This document shows positions 33,890-44,400 of a stretch of DNA of 45,503 bases, in pieces (the first letter of the stretch is position 1; each line of letters begins with the position of its first letter). The position numbers and the translations under genes were made by a program. The notes under the pieces were generated by a model. The model saw nothing but the letters and a program-made list of their open reading frames with translations. It was not told the origin of the DNA and searched no databases. Origin of the DNA: Conidiobolus coronatus NRRL 28638 (Eukaryota; Entomophthoromycota; Entomophthoromycetes; Entomophthorales; Conidiobolaceae); contig KQ964472.1 of assembly GCA_001566745.1 (NCBI GenBank), positions 29,279-74,781 on the forward strand, in the 5' to 3' direction.

Positions 33890-34486
33890 TTAATTAATTA
33901 AATAAAGGAATACTAAAACATTTACAAATAATAAGCTTAAAGAGCTTGACTTGAATGCACTGTTGGGGAACATGAATTTAGTAGAAGGTGTTTTGCTATT
34001 GAAAAATGACCAATCGGTGCTGAAAGCCAGGAGTTCTCCAAATTTGGATGGATACTTATAAGTGTAGTTAGAGTTGTAGATATAGAGCTTATAATCGTTG
34101 CCCTCAATCAGCTGATTTTCATTCTTTGGATCGTTATTGTATTCAGCTGTGTCCCATGAGTAGCTAAGGTCAGAAGCTGAGAGATTGGTTGCAATGGGGT
34201 AAATAATTTCGGTGGGTGCATTTCTAACAAGGATAATATTGAACCCTTGGATTGGTTTTGCTGTCTCTCTTACCCATTCCCACTTGAAGTCTACAGTTGA
34301 TCCAATAGCTACTAGAATTGGAGAGTATTGAGTACGTGTTGGATTGGTTAACTTGATTTGGGCTGGAGCATTAGGCTTGGACTTTGACTTTTCTTTGGAC
34401 TTGTCATCAGTACTATTCTGTGCAACTAATGGGTGTATTAATACAAGGAACCATAGTGAAAGGATAAATGATTTAAAGTTAATCAT
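33890..34486 (-). CDS. Secreted GPI-anchor-type surface protein, copy 2
   Basis: One exon, 198 aa, no intron. Signal peptide MINFKSFILSLWFLVLIHPL followed by VAQ, a Lys/Ser-rich linker, then the same domain as copy 1: TRTQYSPILVAIGSTVDFKW, NLSASDLSYSWDTAEYNNDP and NDYKLYIYNSNYTYKYPSKF. It ends in a Ser-rich stretch and an uncharged hydrophobic tail (SLSLLFVNVLVFLYLIN), typical of GPI attachment. Sites for N-glycosylation are present (NST, NLS, NYT). Copy 1 has an intron in its signal-peptide region which this copy lacks. A TATA box lies 88 bases upstream. Function unknown; probably cell surface. Confidence 0.82.
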   Translation of the reverse strand: MINFKSFILSLWFLVLIHPLVAQNSTDDKSKEKSKSKPNAPAQIKLTNPTRTQYSPILVAIGSTVDFKWEWVRETAKPIQGFNIILVRNAPTEIIYPIATNLSASDLSYSWDTAEYNNDPKNENQLIEGNDYKLYIYNSNYTYKYPSKFGELLAFSTDWSFFNSKTPSTKFMFPNSAFKSSSLSLLFVNVLVFLYLIN

Positions 34487-34905
34487 TTTATAAGAGCGAA
34501 ATCAAAGTAATATATACAAAAGAAGATTAAATAAAAATAAGAAAGCTAACTGAAAACTTAAGAACAAAGGTGCTATTTATATGTAGCCACATTTTTGTAG
34601 ATTTGATGTGATTCGGGTTGTACATTGATTTGATAAGTCAACAGTTGGATCACGCTGCGTTTTTGGTCAATTTTATATAAATAGTTCAATTTATGCAAAT
34701 ATTTAGAAACAAGTATTGCAAAGTTTCGATGCTATTTTTAGTAGAAATAATAATAAATTAAGATTATAAATAAACAGTACAGTTTTAGAAAATATATAGC
34801 AAATAACATACTATGTCTTAGTGAATATGATATTGCTTGAGCTTTATAGCACAAAATCATTTTACGTGTAACTTGTAACTTTTTGGATACATATGGAATA
34901 GAAAT
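34487..34905. other. Upstream region of GPI-type copy 2, up to the sequence gap
   Basis: About 420 bases. It holds the promoter of copy 2. The part next to the gap (34738-34905) is open in one minus-strand frame but the predicted peptide is hydrophobic and AT-driven, so I do not call it coding. Confidence 0.4.
34574..34581 (-). promoter_or_regulatory. TATA box of GPI-type gene copy 2
   Basis: On the minus strand TATAAATA lies 88-95 bases before the ATG at 34486, the same octamer as before copy 1. Confidence 0.45.
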
Positions 34906-35365
34906 NNNNNNNNNNNNNNNNNNNNNNNNNNNNNNNNNNNNNNNNNNNNNNNNNNNNNNNNNNNNNNNNNNNNNNNNNNNNNNNNNNNNNNNNNNNNNNN
35001 NNNNNNNNNNNNNNNNNNNNNNNNNNNNNNNNNNNNNNNNNNNNNNNNNNNNNNNNNNNNNNNNNNNNNNNNNNNNNNNNNNNNNNNNNNNNNNNNNNNN
35101 NNNNNNNNNNNNNNNNNNNNNNNNNNNNNNNNNNNNNNNNNNNNNNNNNNNNNNNNNNNNNNNNNNNNNNNNNNNNNNNNNNNNNNNNNNNNNNNNNNNN
35201 NNNNNNNNNNNNNNNNNNNNNNNNNNNNNNNNNNNNNNNNNNNNNNNNNNNNNNNNNNNNNNNNNNNNNNNNNNNNNNNNNNNNNNNNNNNNNNNNNNNN
35301 NNNNNNNNNNNNNNNNNNNNNNNNNNNNNNNNNNNNNNNNNNNNNNNNNNNNNNNNNNNNNNNNN
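34906..35365. other. Assembly gap (460 N)
   Basis: 460 unknown bases in a row. Open frames that run through it are artefacts of N codons. Real coding sequence may be hidden here. Confidence 0.99.
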
Positions 35366-35407
35366 ATCAAATTTCGGGCCAAGAAATTTAGAGTTATAAT
35401 TAGACAT
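35366..35407 (-). CDS. Possible start of a gene running into the gap
   Basis: An ATG at 35405-35407 opens a minus-strand frame reading MSNYNSKFLGPKFD before the gap begins. The peptide is hydrophilic and ordinary in composition, unlike the Ile/Tyr/Asn-rich frames of the intergenic DNA, so it may be the first exon of a small gene whose body is lost in the gap. On the far side no frame gives a convincing continuation. Family unknown. Confidence 0.25.
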
Positions 35408-36009
35408 AAATGAGTGCTTTATTAAGTTAATTTTAGTTTAACAATAGTCAGCTTTAGATATATTAGTTTATATCTGAAACTTTAGATTTGATGACTATAA
35501 ATAGCAATAACCTACTATGTAGTACTTGTGATTAATGAGATAAAACGAAACATAAATAAATAAAGCTAACAGAAATTATATAATAAATAATGACTGGTAT
35601 ATTTGACCGGAAAAATATTAATACTCCCTGAAAGTGTTGAGAGTTATATTGTAAAATAATATTAATCAATTCTATATATATTTCATCTTCAAGTTATAAT
35701 TATATGAGCATTTTGAGTAAATACAGCTTTGATATGACATATTAATATTTTCAGTATATCTTAGAAGCATATAGCTTGCTCATGATATATTTTAGCATTG
35801 TATACTTTTAGCTTTATTTCATTTTATATTTGAATCCACTCAAATCCCACTTTAGCCTAAATTCAATCCTATTCCTTGAATTAAAAATTATTTAAAATCA
35901 ACAACCCATATTAATAACTCTAATAGAATTAGTAATTAAAATCTTATCTATGAAATCATATATATAGCCCTTATTCACTCTAATATAAACTATAATATAT
36001 AACTTAATA
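35408..36009. other. Intergenic region before the cytochrome b5 gene
   Basis: About 600 bases, AT-rich; expected promoter of the cytochrome b5 gene and of the possible gene in the gap. No distinct motif seen. Confidence 0.45.
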
Positions 36010-36654
36010 ATGTCTGACAATAATTTCTTATCACCATATAGAAACGTATCCAAAGGTAAATAGTAATAATTTTTACATCATTCGAAATTTTAATCCTTAT
36101 TTGTAGATCAAGGAATCTTCCCTTTACCCAATGGCCCTCAAATGGCTTCTGGCCCAAATAAAACTGGCAAAAGTAGAAATAAAGTAGCTTTAGAGCCTGG
36201 ATACTCTCAAATGGACTGGGTTAGGTTAACTACTTCAGGAAAAGATCTAAGAGTAAGATTATTCACCATATTGAGAGATAAATACTGACTTGTGCATTAA
36301 GGGTGTAACTGAATTTCGTTTAATTACTTTAGAAGAACTAAGTCAACATAAAGCTCAAGATGATGCTTGGTGTGCTATTGATAACAAAGTCTATAATATA
36401 ACACATTATTTAAAATTTCATCCTGGAGGTATTTGAACACATATTTTTAGTTTTATCTGTTTCTAATTGTATTATGTAGGTGTTAAGCAAGCAATGAGAG
36501 GCGCCGGCAAAGACTGCACTGAGTTATTCTGTAAGTTTAATATCATATAAACTTATAAAACTATAGCTAACACATTATTTTAGATAAAACGCATGCCTGG
36601 GTTAGTGTAGATAGCTTATTGAAAGAATGCTGTATTGGTATTTTAAAAAGATAG
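36010..36654 (+). CDS. Ncb5or-type cytochrome b5 protein (Irc21-like)
   Basis: Five exons (36010-36055, 36107-36252, 36302-36428, 36480-36530, 36584-36654; introns 49-51 and 53 nt) give 146 aa. It has one cytochrome b5 haem domain. The haem-binding histidines are H104 in FHPGG and H127 in KTHAWV. The stretch before the domain, YSQMDWVRLTTSGKDLRG, matches the N-terminus of animal CYB5R4 (Ncb5or: MDWIRLTKSGKDLTG) and of fungal Irc21, and the end LLKECCIGIL matches LLKECLVG. Unlike CYB5R4 there is no CS or reductase domain; the gene ends right after the haem domain. It therefore likely passes electrons between a separate reductase and an acceptor, perhaps in lipid metabolism. No membrane anchor is visible. 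Confidence 0.88.
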
Positions 36655-37091
36655 ATAATGTAACATTAGTTTTGTTAATAAATTCAAATATAATTAATAC
36701 ACTGAATATTTTCAACTATGAAATAGATTTAAGATAAATTCTGGAAAATAACATAAACCGCAAAAATAAAAATACTAAGATGAGCTGATAAGAGTTGTGT
36801 CTACAGGTCATAAAAACATTAGTAATATCGCAGTATTGAAAATGCAAATATATAATAATATTAAGATTTGATTATATTATTAAAAAATTGAATGGATATG
36901 AATAAAATTAAGTCAAGTAACAAAAAAGTAAACTACAGATTACAACGAATCAAATAGATTTTAATCTATTAAAGTGATAATTATTACACGTTATTAAAAT
37001 ATGTGAGTTGAGCTGTGGGAGGGGTAGAGTGTGATCCAGTTTGATTGAAAGAGAGCGCATTAACTTTTGATATTTACAGGGTTAAATAGAA
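36655..37091. other. Convergent intergenic region between cytochrome b5 and YKT6
   Basis: About 437 bases between two stop codons; AT-rich. Just after the YKT6 stop the sequence is less AT-rich for some 60 bases, probably 3' UTR. Confidence 0.5.
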
Positions 37092-37821
37092 TTACATAAC
37101 CCTACAGCAGGAGTTGGTTTTCTTTGCAGAAGTGTAGAACATCTTAGATTGAGCTGATAATTGCTCTGAGCGACTGACTAAATTATCTAATTTTTCTCCT
37201 CTTTCTAATACAGACTCTATAGTGCGGTGCTAAAAATAATTAGTAATTAATAACAAGAAGCTAAAAATTAATTACCATGACAATTCTAGTTTCATCAAGT
37301 TCTTTTTGCACTCTTAAGATAGGGTCAGCTTGTTGCGGGTCTTGGTATTTAGTCAAATAATCTTGTAAAGCTGGGAAGGTAACAGTTTGTTCCCATTGAG
37401 ACTTTGGAATTTGAGAAATAAAGTCATCTCCAAGCTTGTTCAATAAACAAAAGGCAACTCTGCTAGGGTATTCTTGGTCAGTAACCATTACTGTAACTAT
37501 ACCTTCAGGGCGAGCGTGAACATGTCCAAACATATCTAAAATAGCATTTAGCTAAAAATCAAAAATTTAAATATCCATAATTACTCTCTTGCTCAACTGA
37601 TTGACGTTGCCCAGGTTGAGTGCGCTCAGCTACAGTGGTACCAAAGAAGGAAATAAATTCCTTGACGCTAATTATATTTAGTATGTATGACTAATTTGTT
37701 AGAGCAGATGAACATACCTTCCTCTTTCAAAAAATCTAAAACTAGACAAATCTGATTCAGAGCATATGGTTTTAGCGGGTTTGCTAGAGTTATTGAAAAC
37801 TGCTAATGAATAAATTTTCAT
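37092..37821 (-). CDS. YKT6: R-SNARE Ykt6
   Basis: Four exons (37718-37821, 37585-37667, 37276-37535, 37092-37229; introns 46-50 nt) give 194 aa, near the 200 aa of yeast Ykt6. The N-terminal longin domain (about 1-130) begins MKIYSLAVF and has the family runs [10 protein letters not shown] and [20 protein letters not shown]. The SNARE motif (about 135-190) has the zero-layer Arg in [11 protein letters not shown] and ends [17 protein letters not shown]. The two cysteines before RVM fit palmitoylation and CAAX farnesylation in place of a membrane anchor. Ykt6 acts in Golgi, vacuole and autophagosome fusion. The acceptor of intron 2 is the second AG, giving [10 protein letters not shown]; the first AG breaks the frame. 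Confidence 0.96.
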
Positions 37822-38591
37822 TTTTAATAAATATTATTTAAATATTGAGTTGCAAAAATAAAGTTGTGAATACAAGAAGAACAACAGATAGAGTTGAATA
37901 TTTAAACTTGCCAAAATGCCCATAAAATTTTGAAATAAAGTCCCCCAGAATATCCTAATTTGGCACAGTTTATTATTGTTAAACCACTCATTTATTAACA
38001 ATTGAGCAAATTTTAAAGAGTTTGCCATATTGAGTAATTTTTCATACAATATTAAAACCACTGAGCCAATTTAATTTTTTAGTAAGTTTTATTTATTTCT
38101 AACTATATGAAATCACTATAATTAAGCTAACTTGTCATTATTATTCCAAGATGATTAATAATGATCAAATTTTTGCTATAGTATTTGTTACTTTCATTAC
38201 TTGCTGAAATGTTTTGTGGAGTTTTTGTTACTATATATAAGTTCTTGTGAAAGAAGAACTGTAAAATAACAAAATATTAATGTATTATGAATGTTTGTAT
38301 TGTAAATATATTAAACTTGTTATTATAGCAAAATATCAATAGCTTGAATTCCAGAAATGCAAGAAAATAGATCACAGTAAATCAAAATAAGGCATAATGT
38401 CTTGCCAAATCAAATCAAATCAAAATAGCATCTATAAAGCAAATATCTACATGGCATATACTTATAATACCAATTCAAAGGATAATTATATAGAGACTGA
38501 CAGTAGAATAAACTATATTATTACGAAGTATATATTATATTATAATAAATTCGGAAATTTATTTGTTATCATTAGTCAAATGTGTAATTAA
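37822..38591. other. Intergenic region between YKT6 and CENP-O
   Basis: About 770 bases, AT-rich. It includes a short tandem CAAAT run (38406-38420). The open frame on the plus strand at 38397-38591 is low-complexity Asn/Tyr/Ile and is not believed. Confidence 0.5.
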
Positions 38592-39546
38592 TTAAAGATA
38601 GAAGGTTGTATCATTCAATATATTAAAGTCTTCCGATAAGCCGTTTGGATGAGAGATCTCAGCTACACCATCTTCTGTTGATTCATGTAGTGATTTCACG
38701 TAATTTATTACGTATTCATGACAGATTTCTACAAGTTTCTAGAATAAAAATTAGTATTGAATATTTAAAGATCTAAATTCTTACCTCTAAATGATTATCC
38801 AAATATTTTTCTGTTAAAAACTGGATGGGAACGTGTGAGGGTAGCGTATGTCTTTCTAACTTTAGCCCATCCTCTCCTTGCTTAGAGAAGAGTAAGTAAA
38901 ATGGCTTATAAAACTGGCCTATTCAAGTTTTAATATATGTTAGTATTTTGTTAAAATATTACGCACCTTGATAAAATGTTTCCAATCTAATCCCCAATAG
39001 ATTTGGCTCATCAGGTAATTTAATTAAACTTTTACCTAAAAATCTATAAACTTGCTTTTTAGGTTCTAAAATCTCCAGTTTTTGCTTTAATACTCCCAAT
39101 ATTTTTTTCTAAATAATTGTTATTATACTGAATGATGAGTTAATAGCTATTTTACTTGATCTTCCGTGATATTTTCTGGCAATACAAAGTTAAATCTAAA
39201 ACAAAGTTAATAAATGTTAAATAATGATAAAGCTTACTTTACTTTGTATCTGTTTTATACTCAGATTTTAAAGTTGCTAATAGTTGTTCTCTTTCTTCTC
39301 TCATTTGTTTAACTAGTTCAGTTTAAGTTAATCAATCGCTATTGTTTGATTATTTAAACTACCTTTTCCCTATTACTCTCTAATTTCACCTTCAATTCTG
39401 AATATTGCTTTTGATAATCTAATAGCCTAATATAAATGTAAATAAGGTGCTTATTAAGGTGCTTAATAGACATACTCTTGTGTTTGATTAGTTAATCGGT
39501 TTATTCTTTCCCATGATTTGTTAAGTAAATAATCGTTATTAAGCAT
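38592..39546 (-). CDS. Inner-kinetochore protein CENP-O / Mcm21
   Basis: Seven small exons (39476-39546, 39377-39426, 39243-39312, 39156-39195, 38967-39108, 38785-38918, 38592-38738; introns 46-64 nt) give 217 aa. CENP-O (Mcm21 in budding yeast, Mal2 in fission yeast) is part of the COMA/CENP-OPQUR complex linking centromeric chromatin to the outer kinetochore. Residues 1-65 form a coiled coil (LLDYQKQYSELKVKLE, then MREEREQLLATLKSEY). The rest has the tandem-RWD pattern: KFNFVLPENI, QVYRFLGKSL, LLGIRLETFYQG, FYKPFYLLF, then LERHTLPSHVPIQFLTEKYL, the best family mark. It is shorter than human CENP-O (300 aa). The recognition rests on motif pattern; a related RWD kinetochore protein is the main alternative. 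Confidence 0.72.
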
Positions 39547-40056
39547 TTTATAATTGTGAGTTGATTCTTAATGAACTTTAAAGGGCCTATTTAATATGGT
39601 TTTTTAAAATTATGGGATATTTATCAGAACTAAGTCTAGTAAATTTTCATTTTTAAATATGAATATATAGATGCTTCTTAATATAACAAAAGCGATCAAG
39701 TTAGTTGGAGAAAGATTTTTTAGATTAATCCTACATATTCGATAAATTATTCATTGGTCTTTGTTTATACAATATCTGGCACTTGATCATCCCTATTCAA
39801 ATGAGCTGTAATTAAACTTATATTTATCAAGTGACGCTTCTATGGTTTATAAAAGGTACATTTTGATAAACTATAAATACACCGTTGCTATAAGCTAAGA
39901 TTTTACTAGAATAAAGGTTTGATCGGCTATTATCTAATACACTTGAATGATAGAATATTTAAGCTTGTATATTAGAAAGTTAAGCAATTAATAATTTATT
40001 TCGCCATTATTTATTGAATTTTTAAATGTTAAGATACTCTAGTCTTACTAGCTGCA
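39547..40056. other. Intergenic region between CENP-O and the C2 gene
   Basis: About 510 bases with the CENP-O promoter and the 3' end of the C2 gene. No distinct motif seen. Confidence 0.5.
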
Positions 40057-40758
40057 TCAATAAAAATTGTTAGCAAAGCCGCCAGGTGGAGGAGGATACA
40101 TTGATTGGTTTTGATAATTTTGATAATTTAACCCATTAATATTAGGCTGTGGAGCTGGAGAAAATTGATTTTGTACAAAGTTCTAATATATAGTTAATAG
40201 TTTGATCGAAATAATATAGCATCCTAAATTACCTTTTGATAAGCAATTCTCAGTCTGATTAATCCTCGAAAATCTCCCTTCTTTCCCAATTGGTACCATT
40301 GGTCAACTTGTCCATACTTTACGATGTTATCCATAGGAATAACTACTCTTCCAATTAGTTCTCCTTCATCTTCTCCATCTCCGTGCATACAGTCAACTCG
40401 AATTTCATCGCTATAGCTAGCATCGCTAAAAGATAATTAGTTTAAGGTATTTTAAAGATTCAATTATAAAATACAATTCAAAAGAGTTATCCCAGTAGGC
40501 ATGGTGACCAGCATCTTCTATTATATTTGTTGTATTATAGCGATTTCCAACAGAAACAACGACATAGGCGTCATTGGAGCCTAATATTATTCTATTAATA
40601 AAGCTTGCAAACAGTCATTAAACGATTAATTACCAAAAATTCCGCCTTTATCATGTAGTTCTTTTCCACTAACTTCAAACAACAGTTAATTTAAGCAAAT
40701 TATCATATAAAATTCGGTCATTACCAACAGTGATTAATAGTTTGTCTTGATTAGTCAT
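40057..40758 (-). CDS. Small C2-domain protein
   Basis: Five exons (40725-40758, 40634-40672, 40475-40580, 40233-40425, 40057-40182; introns 49-53 nt) give 165 aa. Nearly all is one C2 domain (about 5-123): KLLITVVSGKELHDK, SNDAYVVVSVGN, AYWDNSFEF, ELIGRVVIPMDN and QWYQLGKKGDFRGLIRLRI. C2 domains bind membranes or proteins, often with calcium; some of the usual loop aspartates (in SNDAY and EFDAS) are present but the set looks incomplete, so calcium binding is open. The C-terminal 40 residues are Asn/Gln/Pro-rich, ending in a YPPPPGG run. It resembles small stand-alone C2 proteins of plants and fungi. Precise role unknown. Confidence 0.82.
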
Positions 40759-41474
40759 TTTAAAGATGTTTATTTTGATTTATTATATTATTCTGTTAGC
40801 TTATTGCTCTCTATTTATACTTTTCTTTTCTTTAATTTTCATGTTTTTATGCTAACTCTAATTATTCATCGGCTTTTTAGTTTCCTAAAGTAGTATATTT
40901 AAGTGAAATACGGAAATTGAAATGATAATAGATCAAGATATTCATTAATATTATAATTTATCCACAGTTTAATTGTTCTAATTGACCTTAAATCAATTTA
41001 GAATACCTATTTTTTAGTATAAATTTATTTTTTTATCACTAACTATTTTGCGTAGTATTAAATTAATTTTCCAAATTTGGATTTAATAAACTATTTTCCA
41101 ATTCTAAATACGTCAACTAGTAAGTGTTTTAATTAACATTTTGCATAACTCATTATACATGGACTAAAAGTCCTATTTATTTTTTAACTAATTTATGTGA
41201 TGCTTGTGATAAGATATTGCATATTTTATTATTAAATTACCCCGAAAGTCTAGCAAATATTTGTTGATAAGGCAAAATCAATATATAAGACAGTTAGATA
41301 TATTAACAAGTCAATAGTAAGCTGATTACAATGTTAAAATGCTAGCTACGTGGATATTTGAATACAATTGCTTTAGAGAAAAAATATTTCAGTTAATAAA
41401 GCTATAAATTGGTATTATTAACAAATGTAGATATATAATAATTGTTATGATATTAGTATTAAGCAAGTAATAGG
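40759..41474. other. Intergenic region between the C2 gene and SMC5
   Basis: About 716 bases, AT-rich, with the C2 promoter and the SMC5 3' end. No supported gene or motif. Confidence 0.5.
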
Positions 41475-44400
41475 TTATTTTTGACTTTGAGCAATCAATT
41501 GTGATAAATATGATTTGGTATCAAAATCTGATGGCTGCCATTCTCCATTGTAAATACATAAAACCTTCATCTTGGGATGGTATTCTAAGTTAGTTAAGAG
41601 CTTTGGAGTGATTAAGAAGTACTGCGCGGTTTCAGGGCGACAAGCAACATTTACTAATTGCTTATGTACCATTCTTTCGTTTTTAGGGTCCATTCCTTGA
41701 TTAATTTCGTCTACTACACGGAATGGAGATGCTGCAAGCTCTTGGATAGCAAGTAAATACATGATAGTTGACACTGAGCGCTCTCCGCCTGATTGTCTTT
41801 GCCCTGTGAGTAGCTGAAGTTTTTCATGATCTCTAAATTTAACCAAAATATTAATACCCCATCGACCATAATCTTCATTTCGATCCAGCTGAACTTCACC
41901 AATACACCCAATACTTTGAAAAGCTTCTGTAAAATTCGTACTAATACTGTTGACTAAGTTGGAAATCTTAGGCTCCCATTGGCTATGTAAAACTTGCACA
42001 GCTTTTGTAACTTTGCTTAGATTGTTTTCATTGGAGACAATTCTTTCTTGAAGCCTCTCTATTTCTTGAACTCGCTTTTCGTATTCTTCAATAACTCCTT
42101 CGTTAGCATTCAAAGTTAAATTCAACCTTGCTTGCATAGAGATTAACTCTTCTTCTAGCTGAGAGAGTGGAATATCTATTTTGAAACTCATGAGTTCTTC
42201 CTTTAAATCTTCAGGAGCGCTATTTATTGAAGAGTTAGCTTCTTTCATCAGCTCTTCAGCTTCACCCCTGCGTTTATAATAGATTTCTTGAGCGTTAGCA
42301 AGATCTTCCCGAGCTTTTTGCTGCTTTCTGTCAAACTCATCTTCCGCTTTTTCAAGGGTTTTTAGCTTAGAAGTTGCTTCAATTATCTTAAGTTTTTGCT
42401 TCCACGAGTCCAAAACTAAGTTTGTATACTCTGAAGGTAAGTTTTTAGCTTTTAAAGCTTCTTTACTCAGTTTATCGCACAACCGTTTCATTCCATCTTT
42501 AATCTTATCTACTGAAGCGTCGTTTGACACTTGATTAAGAGATTCTAATTCTGCTTTCTTATTTGTTAAAGATGCATTAGCTCTATTATAGCTTTCTTGG
42601 AGCTTTTGAAACTTTAATTTTTGTTGATCAATTTCTTGCATTTGAGATTCAATTTCACTGATTTGAGAGTTTAGCTTTACATCCTCTTGACTTCTATCAT
42701 TAATTTTTTGATCATTTTCGGCTATCTTCTCTCTTAAATCAGTCATATTCTTTTCCAAAGAAGATTTCTTTTCTGTATTAGCACTGTGAATCAGAATTCT
42801 TGCTCTAGGTATTCTAGAAGTGACTACAGAAGCATTTTTCATACCATATTCAGATCTTTTTACCATATATCTAGTGTGTTCTGAGACATAAGCTTGAATC
42901 CAGCCCATCCCAGAAATTTTTTCATGGTTAACTCTATTTAAAGCAACAGGGATAGCATGTATATTCGCTTTAACACATAATGTAACAAGAACAGGTTCTG
43001 GAGCTTTGATGTAGTTGATTAAATAGTCGTCGAATCCTAGCTTTTTAATAACTTCAACAGGCACAGGTGGCTTAAAATCGGCTAACGTTTTATTAAAGCA
43101 GCACACATCGATTCTCAGTTTTTGTTTATCAATAATTTCGCCAGTAATTCTGTGGTAATCAGACTCTGTAGCACATACAAAAGTCTAAAAAAATATTAGT
43201 TATAAATATCAAAAATAAATCATATTTACTCTTAAAGCTTGGTGACCAACTACAGCTTCAATAGCATCCGCATATCTTAAGTCAGTAATATTTATCTAAA
43301 TAACGATACAAAATAAGCTAAAGGCAAACGAGAGTAAATATTATAAATTAATACTTCCAAAAAAATAGGTTGGAATATTTTTGTAAAAACAGCCTGGTTA
43401 TTACTCAGCCAATTTAAAGCGGTGTAAGAATGCTGATGAAAAGCTCTAAGCAATCTATATTTCTGTAATTTGACATCGTCTAACTCTCTTAGTCTAAAAG
43501 AAGTTCAATATTGAGAAGTGCATATTGAATAATGAAGCTTACTGATGCTGTAAATCGCTTATTTTTGCCTTAAAATCTTTAGTTTCATTAATAACTGTCT
43601 TCTGACTATCTTTAGATTCTGCAAGCTGGTGTTCTAGAGATATCTGCTGCTGTCTCAACTTAGCCTGAATAATTGAAATACATTATTATAAAATAATAGA
43701 TAAAGAATAATCAAATTACATATTTAGCTCTGACATCAGCCATATCAAATTCTTCTGGAATACCCTCGCTAAGACGATGCTCCAGGCCTTCGATTTCATT
43801 CTTCAATTTGAGAATTTGTTTTTTCCTTTCATTAGCATCATTGGTAAACTGGGTTATTTGATTTTTAGCCTCATCGATATCAGATTGGATTCCTTCTATT
43901 GATTTAGTGTATCTGTTAATTCTCACAACACACTTAGATGCATTTGATTCAACTTCATTTGCTTCTGTAGTGTACTTTTCAATTGTCCTTTCTTGCTTTC
44001 TATATAATATTGAATTAATAAGGAAATAGTATTAAAGATGTTATATACTCTTTTTGCTTGTTTAATGGTTCTAATTTTTCATTCATACTAGCGACTTTAT
44101 CTTGGAGCTTCCTTCGATCTATCTTAGACTGATCGTATAGTGCCTTGGCCTTAGAGTACTTGTTTAGAATAATTCTCTTCTTATAAAGTTCGATTGTTCT
44201 TAAATATTCTTCTCTCTCTTTAAACCTTTCGACTTCCTGCCTCTTACTTTGATTTATAGATTCTAATGATTTAACTTGAGTAGAGTCCTCTTCAACGAGC
44301 TTTATTAGCTCCTTTTGATCATTTCTTAACAAAACCAACTTTGAGTGATCTTCAGAGAGCTCAGTAGATCCCGAAGCTTTGAGAGTGCTTTTGAGTAATT

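Noticed and set aside
34738-35413. Three open frames running through the N gap
   Set aside because: Their length comes only from unknown codons; the flanking real residues do not form one convincing protein.
38397-38591. 64-codon plus-strand frame between YKT6 and CENP-O
   Set aside because: Low-complexity Asn/Tyr/Ile composition, no motif, lies in the CENP-O 3' region.
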